Source: Delphinapterus leucas
Lineage: Eukaryota; Chordata; Mammalia; Artiodactyla; Monodontidae
Direction of reading: 5' to 3'
Length of the DNA stretch: 64,000 bases
Assembly: GCF_002288925.2 (NCBI RefSeq)
Contig: NW_022098031.1
Span: 5,823,371-5,887,370 of the forward strand
Each line of letters opens with the position of its first letter. Position 1 is the stretch's first letter. The notes under the pieces were generated by a model that was given only the letters and a program-made list of their open reading frames with translations, was not told the origin of the DNA and did not search any database. This document shows positions 36,111-46,845 of this stretch, one piece after another. The position numbers were made by a program, and so were the translations under genes.

Positions 36111-36834
36111 ATTATTATGGGTGGAACAAGAGATTGCATAATATTCTTTCTCTTGCTGCCAATTGGTAAGTGACAGAGGTAGGCATACTCGGACTCCTAG
36201 CTTCATTGGCCAATATTTAAAACAAAAATGAAACAAAACAAAACAAAATAACCAACAGGTAAAATAAAAGTCTTCTTGTGATACAAAAACTCTGCATAGT
36301 GGTAGCCTGCTTCTGAAGTTTGCTTTCCCAATGAGAGATGGGTGTACACATAATGTTGACTTTAAGGTCTACCAGGTGGACTGAGAGTTAAATTTGGCTG
36401 GTGTCTCAACTGTTGTGGGAAAACTTAAATGTAAATGAGATCTTACATTCTGCAAATTTGAGGCCCACATACTGCTGGGAGGAAAACATTAAGCCATATG
36501 ATAATGGAACTGTGTTGAAGCCTCCAGTTGCAAATGCCAAAGAATGTCATTCATATTTACACTGGGCCTAGAATCTGACCCAGCTGGGAATCTGACAGAA
36601 ATATGAATTATATATAATTGAAATATGTAAACTGTGGACTGAAAGTGAGAGCGTAGAAAAATTATTACAAAATTAATTCCACCACAATTATATCACCAAG
36701 TAAACAAGGTGTTTTTTTTTAAATATTAGCACTTTATTTTCTTGTTCCATTTCTTCAACTCTTTATTTTCATAATTGTCTATTTGTAGTCATACAGAAAA
36801 TAATCTATTAAAGCTGGAAAATATTTCTGTGTGG
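36111..36834. other. unassigned DNA
   Basis: I see no gene. AAAAC units at 36220-36248 form a small A-rich tract. Confidence 0.4.
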
Positions 36835-37050
36835 ATAATTTACTTTTGTTCACTTTATCTCATTTGATTTTTGTAGCAACTCTTTGAGTTGTGACGGGCA
36901 TATGATATTCCCATTTTGTAGCTAAAAACCTGAAGTTCAGAGAGTTCATAAGAATTGCCCAAGGTCACACAGCAGATAAGCCAAATCTGGAATTGCAATT
37001 TCTCACTCCAGAAGAAGCATGGTTTCTAATTCATTATTCTAACAAAATTT
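36835..37050 (+). mobile_element. MIR SINE
   Basis: 'actttatctcatttgatttt', then 'tattcccattttgtagctaa', 'cccaaggtcacacagcagat' and 'aagccaaatctggaattgca' follow the MIR core and 3' region. It is diverged. Confidence 0.75.
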
Positions 37051-37054
37051 CTAA

Positions 37055-37481
37055 CAGCTCAAGGCAACATCCCTAGGATGACCCTAGCCCTCCTTAAGTG
37101 CTTGCCTAAGGAAACTCAAGGCTGTCAAAGGAATTTACTGTTTGTTTCAGCCCACACCAGAAGATAAGGCCCCATCTCCCAGTTTCTATGGAGGGTAGGA
37201 ATCTAATTTAGATAAATGCCAGTTAGCACATGGGTTTCACAGGGACCAACATGCCCTTCCTGCACTTTGTAATTTTTCACTTGCCTGACTTTTCTGAGAC
37301 TCCACTCATCCCCTTCCCCATTTCTTCATCCTCCCTTTATAATAACCAGTCTTCTCTATAAAGGTCGAAGTTGAGGTCAGTTCACACTGGACAGACTGTT
37401 CCCTACTGCAGTAGTGTCATGCTGATTAAAATCTGTCCTTATCACTCTAACTAGTGTTCAACTTCCTTCATCTTTGACAAT
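37055..37481 (+). mobile_element. probable solitary retroviral LTR
   Basis: About 430 bases with CT-rich promoter-like sequence, a TATAAA-like motif ('tctctataaagg', about 37356), and 'ctgctgcagtagtgtc'-type text downstream ('ctactgcagtagtgtcatgc'). A polyadenylation-type ATTAAA follows at about 37425, and the element ends in TTTGACA at 37481. No retroviral gene is attached. The family is not named. It adjoins the L1 interrupted by Tigger1. Confidence 0.5.
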
Positions 37482-37517
37482 AACCACCAGATTGAGAAGA
37501 ATTAAAAGCTTTAAATA
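37482..37517 (+). mobile_element. old L1 fragment, left part
   Basis: 'accaccagattgagaagaat' and 'taaaagctttaaata' match the L1 ORF2 C-terminal coding region. The reading continues at 37927 after the Tigger1 insertion. Confidence 0.55.
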
Positions 37518-37519
37518 TA

Positions 37520-37924
37520 TAAGCATACCTTGTTTTATTGCGCTTGGCTTTATCGTGATTCAGATACTGCTTTTTTTCTTTTTCCAAACTGAAGGTTTAG
37601 GACAGCCCTGCATCAAGCAAGTCTATTGGCACCATTTTTCCAACAGCATTTGCTCACTTTGTGTCTGTGTCACATTTTGTTAATTCTTACAATATTTTAA
37701 ACGTTTTCATTAATATTATATTTGTTATGGTGATCCGTGATCAGTGATCTTTGATGTTGCTACTATGACTTGTTCAAGGCTCAGATGATGGTTAGCGTTT
37801 TTAGCAGTAAGGTATTTCTTAATTAAGATAGAAAGCAAAAAATTCATGTGTCTTGCTTTAGTGCAATATTCACTTTATTGCTGTGGTCTGGAACCTAACC
37901 GGAGATATCTTTGAAGTATGTCTG
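37520..37924 (+). mobile_element. Tigger1-type DNA transposon, internally deleted
   Basis: Left end 'aagcataccttgttttattg' and right end 'gaagtatgtctg' are the inverted termini of Tigger1 (consensus CAGGCATACC). Next to the left end come 'aaggtttaggacagccctgc', 'catcaagcaagtctattggc' and 'tggtgatccgtgatcagtga', all known from the Tigger1 5' region. The reading then jumps to 'aaggctcagatgatggttag', which belongs just after the transposase gene. The transposase is therefore deleted, leaving about 405 of about 2400 bases. TA dinucleotides at 37518-37519 and 37925-37926 are the pogo/mariner-type target duplication. Confidence 0.92.
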
Positions 37925-37926
37925 TA

Positions 37927-38156
37927 TTAAGTGTTGGTAAGGATAGGATCCAGTGAAAACACTTCTACACTGCTGGAGGACTATAATTTGTACTATAAAT
38001 TGGACAGTTTTCAACATGTAGTAAAGCTGAGAGTTCTTACCCTGTGACTCAGCATTTCTTTTCCTGTCCTTTACAGACTTCCTTACCAGGATAGTTATCT
38101 AGAAAATACAGTTGCACACATGCATCAGGATGCTTGCATAAGAATACTACAAGTGG
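37927..38156 (+). mobile_element. old L1 fragment, middle part
   Basis: 'ttaagtgttggtaaggatag', 'cttctacactgctggaggac' and 'ctgtgactcagcatttcttt' follow the L1 ORF2 3' coding order. It is the continuation of 37482-37517 and is interrupted again by the SINE at 38157. Confidence 0.7.
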
Positions 38157-38366
38157 GGCTTCCCTGGTGGCGCAGTGGTTGAGAGTCCGCCTGCCGATGC
38201 AGGGGACACGGGTTCGTGCCCCGGTCCGGGAAGATCCCACATACCGCGGAGTGGCTGGGCCCATGAGCCATGGCCGCTGGGCCTGTGCGTCTGGAGCCTG
38301 TGCTCCGCAGCGGGAGAGGCCACAACAGTGAGAGGCCCCCGTACCAAAAAAAAAAAAAAAAAAAAA
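38157..38366 (+). mobile_element. CHR-family SINE (short form), young
   Basis: GGGCTTCCCTGGTGGCGCAG at the start, A-box-like TGGCGCAGTGG, B-box-like GGTTCGTGCCC, the 'gagaggcccccgtacc' end and an A tail of about 24. A 17-bp target-site duplication with one mismatch (AAGAATACTACAAGTGG at 38140-38156, AAGAATACTACATGTGG at 38367-38383) fixes the ends. Long uninterrupted tails decay quickly, so this is one of the youngest insertions here. Confidence 0.95.
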
Positions 38367-38383
38367 AAGAATACTACATGTGG

Positions 38384-38825
38384 GAAACATCTAGATACAA
38401 ACTAGATGCATAAAAACAGAGGGAGAGACAAAACATGTCCAGTGCATTCATAATATTCATACAATGGAATATTTTATAATAATAAAAGTAAATGAACCAC
38501 AGCTGCATTTATCAATATTTGTGACTCTCACAAGTATAATATTGAGCAAAAATTTAGAGAATTCATGCAATATACCATTTGTATAAATTTTAAATTAGTC
38601 GCCAAAAGAACAATAATAATAATAATATAAAGTATATAAAGAAAATAGAGGAATGGCAAGAGGAAAAAAAAGGAAAAATATTCAGGATGCTGGTCCCTTC
38701 AGGGCAGGAGGAGGAATCCAAGAAGAGATATATCTTAACCTGGGTGGTAGATACAGTAGTCTATTATGATATGTTTTATAAAGTGTATAATTATATATGT
38801 GTATGCTCAAAATGAAGTTAAAGTC
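38384..38825 (+). mobile_element. old L1 fragment, right part
   Basis: 'cattcatacaatggaatatt', 'ttgagcaaaaatttagagaa' and 'atgcaatataccatttgtat' continue the L1 ORF2 end and 3' UTR, ending near 'tgctcaaaatgaagttaaag'. An AAT microsatellite lies at 38609-38629. Confidence 0.7.
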
Positions 38826-39515
38826 ATAGGTCATACATTTTAAAAATCATAACCTAATATTCATAAATTATGAAAATGGGATATTATATACTTGTTTTTA
38901 AACTAAATTCCATACCCCAACACATCAGTTCTGAGCTCTCAGCAAGTTCACAAAATCTCTGTAGTAAGCAAAGTCTCCCCCTCCACCCACCCATCCTCGT
39001 TGAAGAATGAATGTTTATTCTCTGGAAAAGTTGAACAGGAGAGATTATGGACACAGGGAGAGAATCTTGCTGAAAGCAGGAGGATCTAACAAAAATGTGT
39101 ATACTGCACCAAGAGAGTCTGACTCTGAGAACAGAGATAACTAGGAGTTCATTGTCCCCTCATTCCCCTTGTCCTTCATCCCAACTCCTGACTGGCAGAC
39201 CTGAAGATTCATTTAAAGAAAAACTGAACAGTATAAGAACACACCTTACTAACACAAACCCTTTCAGGAAAGAAAAAGATCACTAGATGACCCTACAAGA
39301 GTTTGCTATAGTGGCTTACTCTTAAGTATGAGGGAACAGCCAAGTATTTTCAGACCATGAGGAAATTCTCTAATATTAATAAATGAGATTTTTAGAAAAA
39401 GAAAGACGCTCAAAGGAATTGAAGAATACAAAAGTACTGAGGTTGGGCAGGGGGAATGTTGATCTAAGATTATTTTTTCATATATATTTTTTCATAAAGT
39501 AAAAGGTAAAAATAA
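38826..39515. other. unassigned DNA
   Basis: I see no gene. A 63-codon frame at 39095-39286 has no known domain. Confidence 0.4.
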
Positions 39516-39595
39516 AAGGTAGAAATATTGGAATATATATATATATATATATATATACACACTGCAATATATATATGTTCCAATATTTCTACCTT
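39516..39595. repeat. AT-rich inverted repeat (hairpin)
   Basis: AAGGTAGAAATATTGGAA at 39516-39533 and its exact reverse complement at 39578-39595 flank a (TA)n run and a short CACACTGCA spacer. The arms are perfect over 18 bases and the inner TA runs can extend the stem. Confidence 0.92.
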
Positions 39596-40179
39596 GTATT
39601 TGGGGATTAAAAAAAAAGACTTTGGCATTTAAAGAGAATTTAATAAGTTTTATCATTCATTATTTTAAATCTTATTATTCATTCTACTGATGAAATTTAT
39701 TATGATTATATTAGGAAATTTTAATACCTTTATATACTAACAACTTTAGATTTATTTTAGATTATTTTGTATCGTTTAATACCTTTACTATCCTTCTTGT
39801 CATTCATTGATTTTCAGATTTCAAATTCATATTTGTCTATTACTATGAATTTTGATTCCTCTTTTGTACAGGCTGTGTCTGGCTACATCATGATGATGTA
39901 CTTTTTTTTTTTTTGTAAATTTTCTTTAGTTTCTTAATAGTAAATAATTTTCAGGGCTTTCATTTCCTCTATGTCTCCAAGGTGCTGTTTCCTTCCTTTG
40001 CCTTGTAGTAATTCTTCCTAGGCCTGTTGTTTATTTTTGGCTCTATATTTGTCCTTCATATTCCCAGTGAGGCAGAGATTCAGCTAAGCTCGGCATGTTT
40101 TGTTATTCAGGTTGTTCAGATGGATTTCTGTTCCAGTAGTTTTTTCTTTTTTTTTTCACAGTAGGCTTGTTTCATTTCT
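39596..40179. other. unassigned AT-rich DNA
   Basis: I see nothing recognisable. T-runs lie at 39902-39914 and about 40141-40156. Confidence 0.4.
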
Positions 40180-41072
40180 GTGTAAGACTTGCAGCTGGAC
40201 AGCATGTTGATAATCACGTGTGACCAAGTAGGCCTTAATGTCCTTCTCAGGTTGGCTAACCTTTAAACATGCTTCTTCCTGACTCTTGGTTCCTGACGTC
40301 CCTTTTCTTACAGCATTTACTTTAGAAAGCTTGTAATTTTAAATCTCTTCTCTGCCCCTTGGAGAAACAATTGTTTTTAAAGGCCTCTTGCCCATTTTAC
40401 AACCCAAGAATGTCTTTTTTTTTTTTAAACATCTTTATTGGGGTCTAATTGCTTTACAATGGTGTGTTAGTTTCTGCCCCATAACAAAGTGAATCAGTTA
40501 TACATATACATATGTTCCCATATGTCTTCCCTCTTGCATCTCCCTCCCTCCCACCCTCCCTATCCCACCCCTCCAGGCTGCCACAAAGCACCGAGCCAAT
40601 ATCCCTGTGCCATGCGGCTGCTGCCCACTAGCTATCTACTTTACTACGTTTGTTAGTGTGTATATGTCCATGACTCTCTCTCGCCCTGTCACAGCTCACC
40701 CTTCCCCCTCTCCATATCCTCAAGTCCGTTCTCCAGCAGGTCTGCGTCTTTCTTAAGGACCTGGGAGCCATCTCTTTGAAATGTAATAATCAAGAAAGAT
40801 AGCTCCCTACTTCCTGAGAGGCACCTTGCTCATAGTTGGAAAAGTACCTCCTGTCATGAAAACATGACAAAGTTTACTTTTCCTTAGAACAAGGCCAGTT
40901 TAGCAAACACAGGTGGCCTGTGATTCCACTGCCCCCACTCCCGTCAGTTCTTAATATTCACCAGCCCTTTGGTGCATTGGAGTTGAGCTCAGGACTCTCT
41001 CCCTTATAGCAATAATCTGGAATAAAGCTTCGCTTGCCTGCATATCTTTGGTATGATTTTTGCTTCGACATG
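40180..41072 (+). mobile_element. probable retroviral LTR, split by an L1 fragment
   Basis: The left part (about 40180-40417) and right part (40752-41072) read as one LTR. There is an AATAAA polyadenylation signal at 41021-41026 in 'ctggaataaagcttcgcttg', a downstream T-rich region, and an end near 'gcttcgaca' at about 41069. The left part ends 'acccaagaatgtcttt' and the right part resumes 'cttaaggacctgggagcc'. No retroviral genes are present. The family and exact left end are uncertain. Confidence 0.55.
40418..40751 (-). mobile_element. 5'-truncated L1, 3' end, inside the LTR
   Basis: About 330 bases that match the 3' UTR of the full-length L1 at 9650-10000: 'gctttacaatggtgtgttag', 'aacaaagtgaatcagttata', 'caccgagccaatatccctgt' and 'actagctatctactttacta'. 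The poly(A) side is a T run. Only GTCTTT is shared between the two junctions (40412-40417 and 40746-40751), so there is microhomology but no long target-site duplication. Confidence 0.9.
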
Positions 41073-42851
41073 TGTTATGACTCAGTTGTCCTAAGCTTTC
41101 ATGTAGAAAGGTTATGCTGACTTCAGAAGAGATGGGCACTAACTATACAGAGCTATGTATCTAACTAAAACAGAGCTATACACAAGAAGTATGTGGAAAA
41201 AAACAACCCCAGTAGACATGGCTCCCAGGCTTTTATTTCTTGTTTTTACTTTCCTATGTTTGTTTGTTTCTTTTACTTTTGGCCTGTTTATCCTCAGGAT
41301 GAAATGCAGCTCTCCACTTTTGTCTCCCTTATCATATAATCTCTGAGTAGATGCAGAAAGAAGTATTAAGTTAGTGGGAGAAGAATTTTCTAACTTCCCC
41401 TTAAAGCTTCAGCTGTACAGTAAAGAGATTAAAAAAAAATCTCAATTTTCTTTTCTTCTTTTTATTCCTTTTTAAATTTTTAATTTCATAAAGCATCTCT
41501 AAAGAGAGGAATTGCTACATATGCTTAGTCTCTAGGACATTCAAACATGGGGATTAACACACATCAATTTATTCCCTGCTGTTGTAAGTACGTGGGACAC
41601 TTCTTACAAATTAAGAGAACTGAAAATGCTCTTGAGAGGTCTGATTTACACTTATATTTAAATCAAAGAAAGCTGGAATATTTCAAAGAGAGAAGTAGAA
41701 TTGTAGTGGTTCCTGGCTAGGAACAGGAGATCATTTCGGATACCATTATAATTATACCAGTGAGTTAATAAAGGCTTTAACTAAAGATTGGAAATGTAGC
41801 TGAATATAATAAGATAGTTTCAAGAGGCTTTTGGAGATAGATTTGGCATGAATCTGTGATTATGTTTGGTGGATGAGGAAGAAGGGGGGAATAATTATGT
41901 CTAAACTTTCTATGTTGGGTCATGGTAGATGATCATGAACAAAACAGGAGTCCGTATGTGGTATATTGGAAAGATAATTTGTTTCTATTCTTGGATCTGC
42001 CTCAACAAATTGTATGACCTTATAAAAGTCTATTAAAACCTGGAGTCTCCAATTCTTCATCCAGTTTATCTTGATATTCCTTTTCAGCAGTAAACATCTA
42101 GTGTTCTTAAGGTAAATCAATCACCTTCATATTGAATGATCTCTTTCAAATCGTTAACAGGCACTTATATCAAGCATCTATTGTGGTTGTTATATAACAC
42201 TGAGAATTAAGAGAGATACAGAGTAAAGACAGTATATGTATAAAGACAATGGAAGAATAACCTGCACAATGCATTTATAAATTAATAAAGCAATATTATT
42301 TAAATTCTAGTATTTATGTTATAAGAAGGTTAATACTATGAAAGTTTAATCATTGCAGGAAAAATTAATAAACAAGTCATCTTCTGCATAAAAATTACCG
42401 TGTAACACACAAAAAGACTGCTTCAAAGTTGCCAATTGCAAAGAGATTATTTAAGAACTGAGATACAGAGAATAACAATGACAACACATTTTTTAAGTTT
42501 AGTGTCTGGTAAAGAGAAGGCCACGTTTTAATTCAGACATGTCCGATTCCAAAACGCATGCACTTTAATCTATATCCTTGTTAGATCTTAGCATTACATA
42601 ACCTATTTTCAGTAATGAAAGATTGTTGCTTTCTTACTTGAAGCATAAAAAATACATTGGCCCTAATCTAAAAATAATGTGCAACAACTATTTCAGATGA
42701 ACTAATATATTACTTCAAGATATTGTCTTGTCATGAAAGGTTTTGAAACAAATATTAGGAAAAAAACCCCCAAAACTCCAGTTGAAATGTATAAGAACTG
42801 AGTTATGCTGCCATCTAGTGGTCATTTGGTTGCTGACATCCCTTGAGTACC
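41073..42851. other. unassigned DNA
   Basis: I see no gene. A 63-codon hydrophobic plus-strand frame at 41155-41346 and a 66-codon minus-strand frame at 41920-42120 lack any known domain. Confidence 0.4.
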
Positions 42852-42876
42852 AAAATAAATAAATAAATAAATAAAT
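42852..42876. repeat. AAAT microsatellite
   Basis: About six AAAT units in tandem. Confidence 0.9.
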
Positions 42877-44173
42877 CAAGGGAATTAAAGATTTGTATAT
42901 GTGCAAAAGGTAGGCTAACAAAGCTAATAAATAGGTCAATGTAGATTTATATAGTTAATTCCATACAAGTTGAGATGAGGGTAAAAATATAAAATAATCA
43001 TGAAATAAAAATATTAGTGAAAAATTTTATTATTCTAAAAATTTTTCTTCTTAAAAGCAGAAACTGCATTAGTTTACATAGAAACTTAAGTCCTTCAGTA
43101 GAGTTTCCACACATTTCATTTTATGGATTCTAGGGATTTTTTTTTGTCTTATTACTTAAAGTACATATTCTTTATAACTTACATGTAGTCTCAGTTTAGA
43201 GAGATTATATTTTAGGGAGACATATCTTTCCACCTAAGCTGGAAGTGAGAATAAGAGGTGAAGACAGTTGGATAAAGAGAGGTGATCTCAAGAATGTCAC
43301 GGGCAGAGGATGAAGCAGCATGGAAAGTGGAGAACAAAGATTTGTTCTTAAGGTCAATTGTGCTCAGTGTTTTAAGGAGCTCAGTAATTGCTGGGGAAAC
43401 TTTAAGAAAACATTCAATGCTAACCAAGTAGCGGAGGTCTCAAAGCATTTTACACAGTTTGGCATATTACACAAAATAAATATACAGGGTTTTAATTCCA
43501 AACAATCATATCTGGAAAAACTCTAGGAATATTAGATATTGATTCTCATTTATGTGTGACTCTTAGATGAAGATAAAGGTCTATAGGCTTAAAAGCTTGA
43601 GGGTAAAGAGTACTAAGGACAGAGAAAAAAAGATTCTGCATTCTAAAATGCATTCATTTACTTGTTCAGAGAGTTGAAATCACTTAGATAACATATGAGA
43701 TGCTAAACCATGTGTTAGGTAGTGTTACATACTAAATTCTCCCAGCTCTTAAAAAATTTATAATTAAATGACAGAGAAACACACCTATAAATGATTGAAT
43801 ATGCTAAACGTGGAGCACATAAACAGAAGAGAACTTCTTTTTTTCTCTTACTGTGCACACACACACTCTGCTGCATCTCTCTTCCCAATTTATTAGGGGC
43901 ATTTTTGGCAAATCATGACTCTCTGGTAATATGGGAGTATTAGAATAGCTTCATTGTTGGGTTTAAAAGTTTACCTCAAGATATAAACTAATCGAGGTTA
44001 AAACCTTACCATCTCATTTATTCCAGCAGTGGAGCAAAGATAAATTGAAAAATTGAGTCTGTCATCAGACAAGATAGATGTGTTTGAATAAATAAATCTT
44101 TGTACAATAAAATTCTACAAAATATATATTAAAAGGAAAACAACAGAATGGGAGAATTATGTCACCAATATTA
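42877..44173. other. unassigned AT-rich DNA
   Basis: I see no gene. 43675-43790 ('atgagatgctaaaccatgtg' onward) may be an old L2 remnant. Confidence 0.4.
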
Positions 44174-44189
44174 CTGTGAAGAGCTTATT

Positions 44190-44525
44190 TTTATTTATTT
44201 ATTTTTGGCTGTGTTGGGTCTTCGTTGCTGCACGCAGGCGTTCTCTAGTTGTGGCGAGCGGGGGCTACTCCATTGTGGTGCATGGGCTTCTCATTGCGGT
44301 GGCTTCTCTTGTTGCAGAGCATGGGCTCTAGGCGCACGGGCTTCAGTAGTTGTGGCACACAGGCTCAATAGCTGTGGCTCACAGACTCCAGAACACAGGC
44401 TCAGTAGTGGTGGTGCACGGGCTTAGCTGGTCCATGGCATGTGGGATCTTCCCGGACCAGGGCTGGAACCTGTGTCCCCTGCATTGGCAGGAGGATTCTT
44501 AACCACTGTGCCACCAGGGAAGTCC
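44190..44525 (-). mobile_element. CHR-family SINE (long form)
   Basis: Reverse-strand copy, about 336 bases. The tail is seen as (TTTA)n, then 'ggctgtgttgggtcttcgtt', a second module with 'gttctctagttgtggcgagc', and the 5' end as 'gccaccagggaagtccc'. A perfect 16-bp target-site duplication CTGTGAAGAGCTTATT lies at 44174-44189 and 44526-44541. The middle has an extra repeat of 'gtagtggtggtgcacggg'-type text, so it is longer than the other long copies. A 92-codon plus-strand frame across it is a repeat product. Confidence 0.94.
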
Positions 44526-44699
44526 CTGTGAAGAGCTTATTAACAAAATTATTAAAATTGGTAGAACTGTGTAATGAACAGGTCTAGATGCTCCTCCAGA
44601 AGCAAGCAAAGACGTGGCCAGCTGGTACTCAGGGCCGCCAGGAGCCGTGGTCTGGCCTGGAGAGAGCCTCGGACCCGTAATGAGTCAGAGTCCAAACAT

Positions 44700-44842
44700 C
44701 CTAGTTACATAATGAGCCCACATCTGTCCCTTCACATGTAAAATGCATATAATTATACCTGCTTTGCAGGATTCTTACAAGGATAAATTAGAGGGCCTGT
44801 CACTATTGTGAGCATTCAAGAAATGGGATTATTATTATCATC
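44700..44842 (+). mobile_element. MIR fragment
   Basis: 'cttcacatgtaaaatgcata', 'cctgctttgcaggattctta' and 'aaggataaattagagggcct' match the MIR 3' half. Confidence 0.6.
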
Positions 44843-44857
44843 AGAGGGTAAAAATGC

Positions 44858-45345
44858 ACACCATTACTGGCAATTAAAGAAATGAAAATTATGACAATTT
44901 AAAAGTAACATGACATATCTATTGAAGTAGCAAAAAGATGTCCAAATTCAGAAAAGGACTTGAACAAGAATATTCATAGCAGATCCATCCACAATTTCCA
45001 AATCTTGGAAAGAGCCCAGCTGACCATCAGTGGATAAACAAATTGTGACACGTTCACACAGTGGAACATTTCCCAGCAACAAAAAGAATGACTCGCTGAT
45101 ACATGCAAGAATGTGGATGAAGAGCAAAATCATCATGCAGAGTGAAAGAAGCCTTACCCAAACGATTTCCTACTGGATGATTCCATTTTTATGGAATTCT
45201 GGAACTCTAGAAAAAACTGATCTGTGGTAGAAAAAATCAAAATAGTGGTTGCTTTTGGAGGTGTGGGTCAGGGATTGACTAGGAGGGGGCATGAGGGAAT
45301 TTTCTGGACTATGGGAATGTTCTATATCATGACATGGTACAGCAA
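44858..45345 (+). mobile_element. old L1 (L1M-type) 3' fragment
   Basis: 'caaaaagatgtccaaattca', 'ccatcagtggataaacaaat', 'aagaatgtggatgaagagca' and 'tttggaggtgtgggtcaggg', ending 'gggaatgttctatatcatga', follow the 3' end of old mammalian L1s in sense order. It is diverged and stops are present throughout. Confidence 0.75.
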
Positions 45346-45464
45346 TTTTTTTAAATTAAACACGTCCAGCTAATTCTACATACAGGGATTGCAAGAAAAC
45401 ATAAATAAAAAGAAACATTTGGAGAAGAGGGATTGGCCACCACTCTACTGAATAGACCTCTGAG

Positions 45465-45745
45465 GTCCAGTACAGTAGCCACAACCAAACATGTCTGCTG
45501 AGCATTAGAATGTGGCTTGTCCTATGTGATATGAGTGCAAAATACATGCTGGATTTTGTACAAAAGTAAGATATCTCTGCAATATCATTTGTAAAGATTA
45601 CAGTTTGAAATAAGAATATTTTACATATATCCAGTGAAAAAGTATTATTAAATTGGTTTTACCTATCTCTTTTTACTTTTATTTATGTGGCTACTATAAA
45701 ATATAAACTAACATGTATTATATTTCTGTTGGACAGTGCTGGTCT
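45465..45745 (+). mobile_element. hAT-Charlie-like non-autonomous transposon
   Basis: 'aggtccagtacagtagccac', 'gagcattagaatgtggcttg', 'ttatttatgtggctactata' and a terminal 'ttctgttggacagtgctggt' form the pattern of Charlie-type MITEs (MER3/MER58 group, from memory). The 5' and 3' ends are partly complementary (CAGTA / TACTG type), as expected for terminal inverted repeats. Confidence 0.55.
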
Positions 45746-46845
45746 AGAAAGTAATCTCCTGGCTGGAAAAGCCAGAATTTTCAGCCCTTAAAGAGGGATT
45801 GTTTCCTTATCCTCTGACCTGGGGATTTCTCTGTCTTAATGAAATGCTGATTGCTTTCCCTGTTTTCCCTCCCCGCATTTAAGGCCTCTACTTTGTTTCT
45901 TCCTTAAACTCACTCTAAATAATTTCTCCTCAAGCCCAGGCTGCATGCCGTTACATCTTGGAATGTGTATTTTGACCTTAAACTCTAGAGAAGAACTTCT
46001 AACCTGCGGACACCTGTATTTTTCAGTGTTTTTAACTCCTGCTTCTGGAAAAGAGATTTTAGGAGATTCAGGAAAGTCTTGATGTGTTAACATTTTCCAT
46101 TCTTGACATCGATGGAACTTACACCTATCTGAGACTAATGGAATGGATAGTTTAGCCCTTCAAGCATTAATTACAAGAATTCTGACCATTTAATATACTT
46201 CCTATACTAGATATATTTTCCCATTGCATTCCTCGGTAATGTTTTGCTTGCAAATGATAGTAAGAACTCTATCTAGCAGAAGTGTAAAAAAATTAATTAC
46301 AAGGCTATTTGGATCCTGTAAAACAACAAAGTTGTATGTAAGACAGGCATACAGAAAAACCACAGGAAGAATCAGAAGATTTGGAAATTCGTTAAAACTC
46401 TTTCTCCATTTTTAATATTTAATACTCCCCCCTCTCTTGTCTGTTAATTTTTTCTCTATCTCTTGACCGATTTTCTCTAAATGGCAGAAAACATGACTGT
46501 TAAGTCTTAAGGGGAAAATTTATTTTGGTTCAGTATTCTCCTACTATTCACCCAGTTTCAAAACTTCATATTTATCTCTAAATGTACATTGCTTCTGTAA
46601 TGTAATTAACCTAACAATCTTCTTTATTCTTGCAGTTCCCCTTGACTTTCCATTCCAATTTCCACCATCCCAATTCAAGACTGCTCTACTCTTCCCCAGA
46701 CTTCTCACTTTGCTTTCCACCTCCACTCTTTTTCCTCTTCCTGTGTATTGATATTCAGATTTAAAATCTTCTAATGGTAATAACTGACTTCATTTTAAGA
46801 TTCCTGGAATGAGTGGATAAAGTTAGTATTAAGAAAAGATACAAA
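45746..46845. other. unassigned DNA
   Basis: I see no gene. The 85-codon minus-strand frame at 45836-46093 and the 60-63-codon frames nearby have no known domain. Confidence 0.4.

Noticed and set aside
38157..38250. tRNA gene
   Set aside because: A- and B-box-like motifs are present, but the segment is the tRNA-derived head of a SINE, with no cloverleaf 3' half or CCA-adjacent end.
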